A DNA stretch of 64,000 nucleotides from Sclerodactyla briareus (GCA_026419785.1 JAODTK010004154.1:186001-250000), one strand, 5' to 3'. Shown: positions 47,801 to 60,300, counted from the first letter of the stretch. Translations and numbers: made by a program. Notes: generated by a model not told the origin, from the letters alone.

Positions 47801-49747
47801 CCAGCCATCAGAGGTACATAGTCTGTAAATTTACTAAAGGTAACCACTTGTATCCGTACTAGTCTATATGTGGAGCGTTCATATTCAAGAATAAATCGCA
47901 TCGCTTTGCGATGTGTTCAGATGATGCACCACACTTTACCTTAGCCACACTGCTCCCCTTTCCTGCGAATGCAAAATCTCCAACAAATGGTAAAACCTGG
48001 ACCTTGCATGGAAACTGCTATTTATAGCACTAGAGCCTTGCTTTAGCTGCTCCAACAGTGGTATATAAATTGTTCTGAAATTTGTACCGCGCCAAGTAAC
48101 AACCATCTTCGAAGCCGAAGCTTAGAACATTTTTGTTAATCTGGTGCCAGTGATATTCTCTTGTTCTTGTAGATTCTCTGGTACTTTATTCTGGTGCCGG
48201 TCAAAAAACCTCTGTATCTGTGCCTTATGAATATGCATTATAACCATTTTTATGATCATTATTAAATCATTGTGTATTCAACATAATTATGAAATTTCAC
48301 TTGACACTCCATTGGATGACTATTGTCACAATGACCTAGGCCAAAGGAATCTGATAGACCAATACAGCTCCATACAGTGTACATAACACAGGAAATGAAA
48401 ACCTTGTGTATATTCAGTTTACCACACAGAGTAATGCTCAATTAGATTTCCATCAAAAAGCAATATAGGCCTTATCACATGTTCCACATTTCCAACTCAA
48501 CAACGATGAACTTTACTGACCAATCTATGGGAGACTTGATTCCCACCTTTTCTGTCTGTCCCTGATGCCACTCTGGGAAAGGCGGACCCACGTCTGCTCC
48601 AGGGTTTCCATCATAACAATTTAATTTGGTAGATATTGATTCCAGCAGCATGCTGTACAAGTGTCAGGTAGCGTTTTGTGTGATTTCTCTCAGCAGTGTC
48701 CCACATTGAACGTCAATATTAATCAAATCGCTGGCATCAGTGATGTAGTATATTGGGAAGCACATGGCATGTCTACTGAATAATGGGTTGTCATAGGAAG
48801 CGCCTGGCACAAAGGAATGTAAACATTAACAAACACTTTAACGAGACAGATGGCTGCAGATAGCCCTTTCCTCTCTAATGTGACACTTCCAATATCATCA
48901 CGCAACACTGCATCAAACACCTGGTGGAACAAGGGTTGAGCTGTAAAACCCTATCCAGAAATGACCTAACTCCAGGTATAGTCCCCGTGGAATGTTATAT
49001 GCTTTGTCAGTCTGTGCTTCATGAAGAGACCCACATGCAATTAGCAATACCTCCTACTGTCCGAGCACAGCATGGAATAAGCTTGATCCACCATTGCATG
49101 ACCGAGTGTTGAACTCCATGCCATCCCATTGTGCTCAAGCAGTGTATGTATGAAGGGAACCATTAATGTGAATCCTATGCATTCTTTTTCTTGATAAATG
49201 ATTAGGTACACGATAACACACACAGGTTACTTCCTTTGCTGTCACTCAGCATGACAAATGATAAAAGGTTTGGTGACAACTGAGCAACCTGAGGCTTTTC
49301 CTGCCCTCTAACAAGGGATGAACCAGATGGGGACTTGAAGGCAATGTATTAGACCTGACTATACCACCATGATCACTCGTGACTGGGACATCATGTTCTG
49401 TGTAGTCAGGGCAATGTGGCCACCTCCATGGATAATTCCACCATTTTTGGCAGGACAAAAGCTTAATGGCCTGGTCAAACATGCGTAAGGAAAGTTGAAT
49501 GTGTGGCATCAAGCTAATGAGAGATTGAGAACAAGGCATAACTTATGTAGGGAGGGGAGGGGGAGGTAGAGGGGGTGGTCAGGGATGGTGCTGGAGAATG
49601 GAGGGGGTCCCCTGCACAAGTCTTTTGTTCATAAAAACTTGCTAAAATTCTGTCTATGGGTCTACCTCACTGCTTCTGGGCTCCATTTCTGCTGATAACT
49701 GCCTCTGGTTAGATATTCAAATTGCAAGAATAACAACTGTTACTTAC
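44811..49747. other. Intron, no gene seen
   Basis: Nearly 5 kb with only short ORFs. Long homopolymers: 23 C at 46,653-46,675 and 17 G at 47,450-47,466. The purine-rich open frame at 45,409-45,594 (plus) has no splice support on its left side and no family match. Confidence 0.4.
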
Positions 49748-49805
49748 GTCTGGCAGTTGCAGTGGGCGCCGTGGATGCAAAGATGTCTAAACCCTCTTCT
49801 GAGAC
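49748..49805 (-). CDS. AUTS2: AUTS2-family 58-nt exon (acidic segment)
   Basis: This is a textbook small exon. The acceptor has a long pyrimidine tract (TTTTCCTTTTCTCCTAACAG|GTC) at 49,806 and the donor is CCAGAC|GTAAGTAA at 49,747. In phase 0 it encodes 'VSEEGLDIFASTAPTATAR' and leaves one base (C), which combines with GT of the next exon to give Arg. Recalled human AUTS2 has a similar short acidic stretch, 'SAEEDIIDGFAMTSF', early in the protein. A second open frame ('LRRGFRHLCIHGAHCNCQ') exists but is less protein-like and out of phase with the next exon as bounded here. Between this exon and the one at 38.5 kb is an 11-kb intron in which smaller exons could have been missed. Confidence 0.65.
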
Positions 49806-49849
49806 CTGTTAGGAGAAAAGGAAAAAATATTATTTGATCAGGCTGTTGG

Positions 49850-50160
49850 CACCACCAGCTCCATATACAGCTTATGAGAGGCCTAATGGCTAAAGGCATC
49901 AAGTTGGTAATCCAGTGGTTGTTGGTCGAGTACCACGTTGTACCTACCTCAAGCAAGTTGCTTCATCTCGATTGCCTCACTCCACCCAGGTGTAGTTGAG
50001 GACCTGTGAGGGATTCAAGTACAACCTGCATCTACAATGGCAGCAACTCACTCTCTGCAATTGTTGGAGAGTGTACCTGTTCCTGTAATCAGCGTAATAT
50101 CTGGGAGAAATTTATTGATGGTGGTCGGTGCTGTAGCGCTATATAAATACTAGATAATAG
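49850..50160 (+). mobile_element. tRNA-derived SINE
   Basis: Starts with a tRNA-like head ('GGCCTAATGGCTAAAGGCAT' A-box region, 'TTGTTGGTCGAGTACCACG' decayed B box). It continues with 'CACTCCACCCAGGTGTA' and 'GAGGACCTGTGAGGGAT' and ends 'GTAGCGCTATATAAATACTA'. This head-body-tail order is that of a common marine-deuterostome SINE. It inserted just upstream of the 58-nt exon and is antisense to the host gene. Confidence 0.75.
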
Positions 50161-51169
50161 ATATCATATGGAGATTGCACAACACTAAAGAAGTGGTTGT
50201 GATCGAAACAACGATTACTACCCCGTATCGACCTGGACCCCAATTTGCCATACAATTGAGGCATCTGGCGTTTCACAATTTCTGGTCGATAAGAGGCAGT
50301 GAAATAGATTGGAGGATTCAACACAGATAACTGAACTCCCGACTTAAAATCAAGCGACTTTTTATCAAGTACAACTAGGACCCAACAGCTTTTCTGATAA
50401 TCCTTGCACAATTGACTTTCATCACTAGTCCAGCCAGATGGGAATTGGGGACCTGTGAATGGACCAGAGCACAAAGCCTACATGGAAGTTGTAGTTTAGA
50501 ACCCTCTTTGGACGCCAGAGGGCAAGAGTCAGCTTCGATTGGGGTTCATACTGTCTTTGGAGCGAGCTCAACAACGACCTCAACAACCTCAGTGAAAAAC
50601 TATGCTCGTTGAACAACCAGACAGAAACTGGCAAGACCAGACTTACTCTCCCAGATATGGACTACTCATAGATCTTCATGATACAGAGTTCAATGAGCCC
50701 CAGCTGAAGCACACTAGCTATGTCAGCCATCATATGCTAAAGTGCACCTTGATCAAAGAAGAGAGGAATGAGGCTTGCAAAAAAAGCAAGGTGAGATGAT
50801 GGCCTAAAATTTGAAACAAAAAAAGTTTCAAAAAGTGAAAAACATGTCTAATGACAAACCAAGAATGAAAACATGATGAAAAGTTAGGGGCGTCTGAAAA
50901 TCTCTATAATCTCAGCAGTGTTGGAAAGAACACATAGGAACTTACATCACATATACTTTTCAAGCCCAGAGGTTCATGTCAATAAACTGTGACAAACATT
51001 CATTAGACGTTCCAGAGGAGACTAAACTAACCGTTATTTGCTCTTATCCCTGCTCTACAGGAGGAGCTCAAATAGAACACAAGAGAGCAGGAAGAAACAT
51101 CAATCAGAGCAGTAAAGCTGTGAAACATTACGTCAACAGAATAATCCAGCCCTAATCCTACTGACACTC

Positions 51170-51720
51170 ACAGCTGCCTACATATCCCCAGCGGTGGGAT
51201 TACGGCGCTAAACCTGCATGTACCATTCTTTAGCGCCTCCTTACCGGCGGATCTATGGCTGTCGTCGGGGACAGCAATACCGTCCTTACCTCACAGGATT
51301 GATTTCTGTCCCCGAGCTGTTGACACGAACACACATGTAGTCAGGTAACACAGATTTGGGTTATCCTCGAACCCCAGACGGGCGGAGGCTAAACCGAAAA
51401 ATCCTCCCCAAACAAATGTGGACTATGGGAAAATTGGACGCGAATGGAGAAAAGCTCACAGCATGGGGAGGTGAAGCATTCACCAAAAAATCCTGGGAGG
51501 TGAAGCGTTCACCTGAAATCCTCTCAAATTCCTCCTGAATTCCCCCTGAATACCCCCTCCGAGGTGTAATCGATGCAAGATCGGAAGGGCGTTAAGCTCC
51601 CCAGCATCTGCTCAAATCCTGGAGTTGATCAACCTAATCGGCGGAGACTGTCAAGATTTACAATTGGGTTGCACGTCCAATTAAACACCCCTGGAATAAC
51701 TCATGCCTGGAGGGAGGAAC
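51170..51720. promoter_or_regulatory. Possible conserved intronic block with a microexon-like segment
   Basis: High-complexity sequence with 'GCGGTGGGATTACGGCGCTA', 'CTTACCGGCGGATCTATGGC' and 'CACCCCTGGAATAACTC'. On the minus strand a 27-nt segment (51,290-51,316) is bounded by GTGTCAACAG|CTCGGG and TGTGAG|GTAAGG and keeps frame ('LGDRNQSCE', phase 0-0). The duplicated 'GGAGGTGAAGC(A/G)TTCACC' phrase is local. The role is inferred. Confidence 0.28.
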
Positions 51721-52288
51721 TTTGTTTCATGTGGAGGTTGTAGATTCCTAATCCCCACAAAGTGGGAACTAAAGCTATGCCCACAAGGTTTTATCGCACA
51801 GGATTACCATCGGAATGAAGGAGCGAGCAGAAATCACATAGCTAGCAAAGCCATTTGAACTACTGTACAGTACATATACATGAATTATATCCTTGCAGAG
51901 ACAGGAAGAGTAGATGCTGACATTGAGCCAAACTGTAGCCCATGCTTTGGAAATTGGCACTAACAAAACATACTTTGCTAACAAATGGAGCAGAAGTATA
52001 TATTCATGTGGGGAGAGCAGAGCCGCTTGCACCCATGACTTTTGTCCTCGTACGATGGGGTCAGCGAAGGACACACAAGTATAGCGCTGGCTCAAATTTT
52101 GGGGTCGATTTATACCTTGTATATGGACATATATGTTAGTGACAACCCTTTCGCACAGAATCTGAGTAGTGGAGCAAGATTCATGCTGCTCCATAGCAAG
52201 GTGGAGCAAGTTCAGGGGGAAAGAGGGGCACTTACCCAGAAGAAAGAATTCCTCGATAAGAAAGGTCATGTGAAACAAAATTTATGGC

Positions 52289-52290
<2 letters not shown>

Positions 52291-52370
<80 letters not shown>

Positions 52371-52380
52371 ATATATATAT
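52291..52380. repeat. (TA)n microsatellite
   Basis: About 90 bp of alternating TA with two phase slips (near 52,333 and 52,360). It is self-complementary and likely to extrude. The Tyr/Ile ORFs on both strands are artefacts. Confidence 0.97.
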
Positions 52381-53439
52381 TCATTTTCACAGCCCGAACT
52401 GCTAGCACTGGGTTATATAGCCTAGGGACTGATCCTAGCAGTAACCATGAGGTACTGGAAGGCACTGAACAAAGTAGAGGGGGTGACCACGGTGAGAAAA
52501 GGGGGCTGTAATACTGATGGATACTTTGATATAGGGATGAAGCCTAATCAGAAATAAACAGTTGATTTGTCTCAATAACGGACACAGCAAAAACACTGAC
52601 TGTTATTGCAAAATAAATAGATGGCCATGTGATCATGAACAGCCAATCAGATAACACTTTCTGCATTAATGGAAAGTTGGGGGTTGTAGAATAATTTGAG
52701 AACGGTCCAAAAACCTCAAGGCCCCTGACAGGGGGATGGGCACCTCCACTAACTATCATGCCAACAAGAGCAACAATAGTGCTGTAGTTCACATGGTAAT
52801 AATGGATAGGTGCCAATAACTGACACAGCTGATTCAGTGGGACGTATAGGCAAGAAGCAACTGCTGAATAACTTTCGGGAAAGCCAGTTTCAAACACTTC
52901 AAGATCATGGGACAGGCTGTTCCCGTCTTTCATAGTTTGATGACAAAAATGCAATTAGGGGCCATGAAGCTAGTGGGTGTTTTGCCTGTGGCGCTTTCTC
53001 TCTTTCCCAACAGATTGGAGCTAGGAAATTTGACTTTTGAATAACATTATAAGTGAATAACATTATAAGTAAACAAATCGAATTAGAAGTCCCAGTTAGT
53101 CCATTTTAAAGACCTATTACTAGGCATGTCAGTTTCAGTCTTCTCTGAAAACATACAAGCTAAACTAACTGGAGAATGCGTCAAAACAATTGTTTCAGCT
53201 GCCTCATGTAGCTGATACAGCTCAAAATCAAACCAGACACGCCACAAAATTGACTCAGCATGAAGCTACTGATTAGTATATTATTCATTTCCTACATCTT
53301 CCCTTCATGAAACTTGACATTAAACCTGCCTCATACCATGCCTGTCAGATATTCTCTAGACAGTTGCTGTTTTCTGGTAAATCAGATTAACTGGATTAGC
53401 TAAACCATTCTGCTAAGAGATAGCTGCACAGATTTCACA

Positions 53440-53790
53440 CATGACGGCCCCTGAGAGCACAGCAACTGGAACTGACTGGGGAAATTGGCTAAATGAATAA
53501 TAACACTAGTGGAACGAAACCAAAGCTGCCAACGTTTCTTCATCCATCTCACCAATTTCCAATACGCTGCTCAGAGGTGACAAGCAACGTTAATTGTTCC
53601 CTGGTAGCTGAGGTGGCGATCAGCTCATATTAATTTCCGGGCTTGCATATTTGGGGGAGAAGCTTCGTTAACCAACCGCTCCAAGGGTGTGGAGGGCCTG
53701 GTCACGGCTATTTTGCTCTTTACACCGTCGTCGTCGAGGGCCTTACCCGAGTGGCGAGGTTAACTGGGGCGGATAACAGGTGCTAGGAGT
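53440..53790. promoter_or_regulatory. Possible conserved intronic regulatory block
   Basis: Contains 'CAACGTTAATTGTTCCC', 'CATATTAATTTCCGGGC', 'AACCAACCGCTCCAAGG' (Runx-like), 'GGTCACGGCTATTTTGC' and 'TACACCGTCGTCGTCGAGG'. No repeats and no ORF; unlike the AT-rich flanks. Inference from composition only. Confidence 0.28.
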
Positions 53791-54799
53791 ATCAAATTGA
53801 GAAGCAAATCCAGAGGATGGTCTTGGCATAGAGCATGAGGGTGGAAGCAAAATATATACAGGGAACGCTGGCTAGTGATGACAGCACAAAATAGCACCAA
53901 ATCAGCTGGGGTAATGATAATGTATAAAACGTTCTGTTTCACAGCTGAAGGAATAATTAAAATCATGATTGGAAGCAATCCAGCAGGTGGGAGAATCTCT
54001 ACAACTCTCACTCGAGAAAACAGAGAGAGACAAATTGGCCTTTAAGTGACGCATGTGCATTAATGGCATTGGTCAGGTCAGATTAATAATATCATTGTTG
54101 AATGAGAGTTTAAACATTAATACATCCACTTCCAGTACTCTCTAGTGGGTTTGGTAATAGGGTGATTCCATATTAATGTAATAACAATACCATAAATGCA
54201 AGAGATTACATATCAAGTACAGAGGTCATGCAACAGATTTACTCCAGACCAATGGAGGGGGCGGGGCACGTTTGGAAACCCCACACTATGAATTCGGAGA
54301 TCCATGTCAGAGTCAGAGTCTGCATGGGAACCAACAATGGTTTGTTACAGGGCCGTCAAAGCAGCAGACTTCATTCCCCGTTCCCCCTCCCACCCCCCAA
54401 CAATAGCATCACAAGGAACATTTTGCAATTGCAAATTGTGTCCCACTTTTAACCCACTGGTATCAGATGGAATTTGGTCTATTAGTTCTGATTATCTTCA
54501 TGCAATAACAGTTGGAAGGCCCAATCATATTTTGACATGAAATATTTGGGCTGGAGAATGCATTTGAGCAATCTTTGTTTGTAGGGGTTTGGGTGAGGTG
54601 TAAATGAAAACAGGAAAGGAAATGTGTCTAGTATGTTTCAGCATCTAAAATTCTCCAATATTCGTCACCTCCTGATATGCCCCTACCAACCAGGGAACCA
54701 GCGGCCACACCTGCTGAGAGAGAGCACAAAGTGTAAGCTTTGTGATGCTGACGACACATGGTGCATGAATTGGTGACCATACCATTGATAAACTCATAG

Positions 54800-55030
54800 C
54801 CAAGCAAGCTGTAAGGGGGTAATTAGAATCGTCTAGGGGAGGCTGTTGCAACAATTGATTTGAATCGATACTCCTCTAACGGCGATAGTTAATTCAAATG
54901 AAAGTTGGAGGAAGGAATTGCAGTTGGCACCCCCAATATAACTTGGGAATATTAACCCAATTTTGCAAAGGAAATTGGCAATCAGTCCTGGAATTAAGCA
55001 GCGTTTAATTGACTTTGGACCTCTATAGTC
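54800..55030. promoter_or_regulatory. Possible conserved intronic regulatory block
   Basis: Dense TTAATT/AATTG cores: 'GATAGTTAATTCAAATG', 'CAATTGATTTGAATCGA', 'ATATTAACCCAATTTTGC', 'CCTGGAATTAAGCAGCG' and 'TTTAATTGACTTTGG'. Short and repeat-free. Function inferred. Confidence 0.22.
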
Positions 55031-55359
55031 GTCACTGCGGTGGTCACAGTCTAATGAATGAAGTAATCTCAAAGCATGCAACAGGGCACACATACCAAAG
55101 GTGCAAATTAGTTAAACCATAAATTTATTGATTGGGAATTAACAAACATATTGTTTAGCATAACTGCCAATTTTCATTTCATCGGCCTTATTTTGCTCAG
55201 GTGGGAGTCCGTGATTCGATTAAGTCATGAAATTTTCTACTATGAAAACATGTAATAGGAAAACTACCATCTATCGAGAATTGTATTTAAAACTGTTTCA
55301 TGCGGTCGTAAAAAGTACAGTGACACTGCCTGATCAGTGATGCTGGTTCTACCTACTAA

Positions 55360-55445
55360 CATTGGAATAATAATGATACCTTTAGCACTTTACGACCCAC
55401 AGCCTATCTATCCACAGTAAGGTGATAAGGTGTCATAGCTGGCCC
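55360..55445. mobile_element. SINE tail fragment
   Basis: 'AATAATGATACCTTTAGCAC', then 'TTTACGACCCACAGC' and 'AAGGTGATAAGGTGTCATAG', resembles the 3' region of 'TATAGCAC/TATAGCGC'-type SINEs. Only the tail remains. Another small fragment of this kind is at 60,778-60,850. Confidence 0.3.
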
Positions 55446-57405
55446 AACCTATAATGCTGTTCATAGCATAATGTGTTTATTATTCACACAGGGGGGTAAA
55501 CAATTGAAATCCTGAGGGGTTTTCTGATCAAGCCACATGGGAGTGGTGAGCTCTGTAACAATTGTGTGAGTACAGCAGTGGAATGCAGCAAAATCAAGCT
55601 TTTGTCATTTCGGTCACAAATAAATTTAAATTGATTAGTGTTCTGTAACAATCGGTGTGTTTCAGACCACGTAGGTTGGGGGCGTGGTTGTGAAAACAGC
55701 CCAATGAGTTACTAGGGCAACGTGGGCTAATTAGGTGGGGTATCGAGTGGTGGATAAATACTTTCTCACAACCATTCAGAATGGAGAATCTGCATTTATG
55801 CAACTCCCATATATTCTGACCAAATCCCTAGTGAGTTACTGCATTTCTGGGATCATAATTAACGAGGTCAGCCGTTTTACATGCCTCTCTTTCTGAGACA
55901 GTTCAACATGGCATGGCTCTCTAATCAAGAGACCAAGTGGGAGGCCCGGCAAACACCCACGGCAAGAGGACCCTAGGAGTTATGGTGTCCTGGCATCGCT
56001 GTGCGTATGATGTAACCATGCTCCACCACCACCTCCCTGCTGGTTTGTGCTCCCACAATAAGGGACTATTTAGAAGCAAAGCTAAGTGGGCATCAGAGCA
56101 ACTCAAATATTGTTGTAAATACACCATGTTAGATCAACAGCAGCATTTCAAAGGGCTCTTGCAGGCATATTCATGCAGCGACTGTGTGAAGGGGAGGAGT
56201 CGGTGAATGTTGTCTGATTGATTCTCCTATATCTAATTGTTATGAGAATTCACAAGGGGAAAATCACCTGTGCACCATATGCCTAAAGCTTCATTTCAAA
56301 CTCGATCCGGCACAAAATTAACAACTGGCAATACTTAGTATATTATGCAAATTTGACTTACGGAATTCCAACCAAATGGCGGCTATAAAAATCACAATAC
56401 CTCACATCGTGCGGAGTGGAATGTAATTGTCTGAAGTAATGACTATGTTGCCAGTTTTCTGATTCTTGTTCAACCAGATTGAGTTAGCAATATAACAGAT
56501 ACATCGGGAGATGATTTTCAGGCAATGAGACCGTTGACCAATCTATCATAGCATCAACTGACAATGGATTTGTTAGCATCAATCAACATAAAGGTTGAGT
56601 TGATCTGTCTGTTACAACTAACATTGTAGATTGGGGCAGTGTCGGTTGACAAAAAACATCAACTGATGTGACGCGAGTATGTCATCGCACCAGTTGACTC
56701 TTCAAGCCACTTTATCCCCATAGAACAAATAAATTCTAGAATAATAGTTGCCTGCATTCTATTCGTTGCATGTTGTTTGCCACAGGCAATTGAGTGCAAA
56801 GTACAGAGTTTAGCTAACAGCAGTAATAACATTACCACTCACTCATTCATCTTCTATAATAATATTGTTTATTGCTGAGGACGTCCATACATCCAAACAC
56901 TGCAACAAATATGATGACCCCGGGCTGCAAATGTAGTCAAATAGGCAGTTATGAGGTTATTACAGCACTCTACATCGAGGAAGCATGATACATCTTCAGC
57001 ATCTAATGAAGATTGATTGCCTATACAATACACCTAATTAATGATAACTAGTAATTTCCTCTGCAGAGGAACTGAGGTAATCCCACGATAAATAGGCGCC
57101 TGATGACTTTATTAGAAATCATACCCTTTGAAGTGAATCAGTTCTTGAGAGCGATGGATGTGCCCAAGAACCAACTGATGATCATGGCTCAAAGGCAGAC
57201 AGAACAGAGACCATGTCATCAAAACATCATTACAACAGAGAGGTATTGTTGAAGAGGTCCATATCCACAACATAGCTGTTTTTCCAAGTTGGGGAGGGGG
57301 GGGGGGATTAAAGGCAAAAACATGACCCCTGGTAACGGGCCCTGGTAAGGGGGATCCAAAACCATAAAGAGCAGGTTTGTGTATATACGAGAGACACTGT
57401 GTGAT
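55446..57405. other. Intron, no gene seen
   Basis: Unique AT-rich sequence. The 89-codon ORF at 55,937 has no family match and no splice support. Confidence 0.4.
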
Positions 57406-57409
57406 TGAT

Positions 57410-57720
57410 TTTAATTCTATGAGGCCAGGAAGCCAATTAGGGCTCATCAAGGAACACTGGCCATATTGATCATGGATATGAGCACTGGGGATAACTCGCC
57501 TTCTCTTCCCAACTAGCCCTCAGATGATAACCAGGCAGCGGCGTAACCATCCCAGAACCTGCTCCCTTTCACATCCCTATCAGAAAGGATGCTCAGTGAT
57601 CTCCGTGAAGTAAACACGGACACCTCACCCATCTCAACTGCAAGTACAGCCACCTGTCTAAGGAATGCAAGAAATCAGAATGTTTGCTTGCAAAGCGTCA
57701 CTGATACCATTCTGCCTCTA
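57410..57720 (-). mobile_element. SINE-like dispersed repeat, copy 4
   Basis: Same family as 13.9, 31.3 and 43.0 kb: 'CCAGGAAGCCAATTAGGGCT', 'CATCAAGGAACACTGGCC', 'GGGGATAACTCGCCTTCTC', 'AGATGATAACCAGGCAGCG' and 'CCAGAACCTGCTCCC'. This is the least interrupted copy over the 'GATGAGCC ... GGATAACTCGCC' region and best shows the family. Confidence 0.65.
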
Positions 57721-59750
57721 TTCTGCCCTGTGTGTGGGACGGTTTGCATCAAAGTCAGGGAGATCTGACCCACCTGACTTCCTCAGTGGTTGGGTCCTGA
57801 TGCAAATGCACCTGTGAGGAATCTAATCTTTGATTGAATCATACGTGAAAAATTTCAAACCTGAAAAGTGAAAACCTTGGAATCTCCTGGCAATCTGAGA
57901 GTGACATCGTCAGAATCAGAGAAAGAATGGATATCACAGTTCTGTTCAAATTTTACACTTCCTATCACACTGCCCTTTAACCTTTTATTTTGGGTAAATG
58001 ATGTAATGTTAACGTTGGTAACGTTTTTTACAGCTGGTTTTGTGCAGGATTCTTTTCTTCTTAATTTCCGGGCAACAGGCCGTATACCATAGCTTGAGTT
58101 ACTCAAACCAATTAGCGTCGGAAATTACCACATACATGGCTGTTGGTAGAGAGATAATCAGAAAGAAGACCTCCCAATTACGCGTTAGGAGCTGCCTGTA
58201 GGTGTGATGTGTTTGTCTTAGAAGGCCACTTCAGGAAGATCAACTGTCTGAACACTATTAGCTTCAAAACACTACAACTGGGATCAATACGGCAGAGAGA
58301 TTTCTGGTGAGCGACTCACTCAAACTGCTCGAGTGCCAGGGGCCTCTCTGCCCAAGATGTTGGAGGACTCTGACAAGCCTGAGTGTCCTGTGAGAGCTAC
58401 ATACGAGTGCTCGTTTTAACCGACACGCACAGCCAATCAGAGAGGCCATCTGTGGTGGCGTTTCCAGCTGAGGGACTCCAATGACAGACACTTGCTCAGA
58501 TTGGCAACACGAGTGACTATGTGCTTGCCACTTGGGCAGATTGGCAACGCAAGGAGGACCTTGAAGATGGTGGCGGTGACGAGGCACTCGTCGATCTGCG
58601 ATTAGAATCTCAATTACATGCGAGCTGTCGAGAGCTGGCTGGAGGAGTGGCATCGTAATGCCAACGAGATGTGGAGTGGCCGATGAGGGTACTCGACGGA
58701 CGTGCATTAATAAAGAGCAGGAGGGCACTCAAGATGCTTGCCTCAAGAGCTCTCCGTCAGCTCTCGGAACAGGAAATTGCTTTGGGAGACTCTCCAAGGT
58801 GTTCACGGCCTGAGTTTGCATTTCTGAGAGTACATACTGACGAGGTTACCCGTGGTTGTGTAAATCGGTGAGGGGACTCAAGTCATGGCTCTGGGAGTGC
58901 GTCCCTCAACGACGTCTACATGATTGAGCACAGAACATGAATTACAGGTACACAGTAATGCCCCAGTGGAGAGTACCTTGCAAACAGGATGCACATCAGA
59001 ATCAAGAGAAAGCAAACTTGAAGTCATGGAACAAGTGGAAGAGGGGGGGGGGGGACAATTCTAAAAGATTCTGTTGCTGAATCACCTGAAAAGACCCTGG
59101 AACTTTTAGAACTGTTTTCCAGTCTTGGGAGGCACTTCTTGATGCAAATCTGGAATTAACATGAGGATCAATGGGCTGACCTAGGTCTGGGCTTAGGGCA
59201 CGATAGGCTAGGACACTGGCATCTAGTGTAGTAAACAGGGGTAGGTGAAGTCACCACTTCAAATCATAATCTTTTTCACACTTTCGTCATGGCGGAAACA
59301 ACTCACAGTTTTATGGAATACAGCTTGGAAAAGTTGGTTTAGCGGCTGTGTCTGGGGGGAGGTGAAGTTTACCCAAATCTTTTGTTAGTCTCCCTGCCAG
59401 CAGTAAGGGACAAAAGTCACAAAAAGGCACTGGCTTGGGGTAATACTCACCGATTAGTAGGTAAACTTACACATCAGTGTGCAAGAAATACAATTGAAGG
59501 GTTCATGCAGGTAGTAAAGCTGGTACCAAATAGTATGCACCTCTTGCAGAATAGTACTCCAGACATGTGACATACACTGGTGATCACATCACTGCCCCCC
59601 CCCCTCCCCTCCTCCCCCACCACCTTCTCAATAGGGTTGTCATGTCTGGTTCTCATTGCCGTATTCTTACAATCTGCATATCTTGGGTCAGTATTAAACA
59701 GAGCAGTGTGGTGGACCCCCTTGTTGAAGGTTTATGTTAAGCAGTAAGCT
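57721..59750. other. Intron, includes an unusual GC-rich open stretch at 58,264-58,890
   Basis: The GC-rich stretch is open for 154 codons on the minus strand (58,264-58,728) and 66 on the plus strand. Neither translation shows a known motif, and flanking splice sites are weak. It is repeat-free and could be a regulatory block or an unrecognised exon. G runs at 57,296-57,304 (just left of this span) and 59,045-59,054. Confidence 0.3.
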
Positions 59751-59754
59751 AGGC

Positions 59755-59788
59755 GGGGGGGGGGGGGGGGAAGGGGGGGGAGGGGGGG
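59755..59788. repeat. G-rich homopolymer cluster
   Basis: A 16-base G run followed by AA and further G8 and G7 runs; strongly G4-prone. Confidence 0.9.
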
Positions 59789-60089
59789 TTACTGCATAGG
59801 TATCAGGAAAGTTCAGGTACACTCTGCAAAATGAACTATGTCCTTCAGAATTGCTGCAGTAATTTTCATAGAACTGTCTGCAGAACTATGAAGTACTCTT
59901 GGATGGAGGGGAATTATCATCACACAACTCATCTAGGAGAAACTAAACTGTATCGCTCATATGATGGTCTCGATGGAAAACATCTTGTATCATATCGAAA
60001 CTATGATCGTTGACCCTCTTCAATTTGCGCCACCTTGGTCCTATACCTGATGAGCTGGTAGCCTAGCAATCGGCTAATCGCACTTTTGT

Positions 60090-60300
60090 AGTGGAAAGTA
60101 TCTTCACGTACCAGTTATGTAACTCCCTGAGAAAACTGTCTAAATTTAGTGGCAGGTCCCAGTGCCGAATGCGCAAATTGAAGTGGGGTTCCAAAACACA
60201 AGGCGATCCGCCCCAAGTCTCTCGCCTGGTTGCACAATCATTGGTTTTTCCATCAGTCACCATGCAAACAATTATAAGGCATTCCATGGTGCTTTTAGAT
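60090..60300. repeat. Dispersed repeat A, copy 2
   Basis: Shares 'ACAAGGCGATC', 'AGTCTCTCGCCTGGTTGC' and 'CACAATCATTGGTTTTTCC' with 33,590-33,660. This copy is longer on its left side and includes 'AGTGGCAGGTCCCAGTGCCG'. Confidence 0.6.

Noticed and set aside
50412-50799. Two adjacent plus-strand ORFs (66 and 65 codons) right of the SINE
   Set aside because: No start context, splice sites or recognisable domain; overlapping minus-strand ORFs are equally long.
52042-52465. Ile/Tyr-rich ORFs across 52.3 kb
   Set aside because: Produced by the (TA)n tract.
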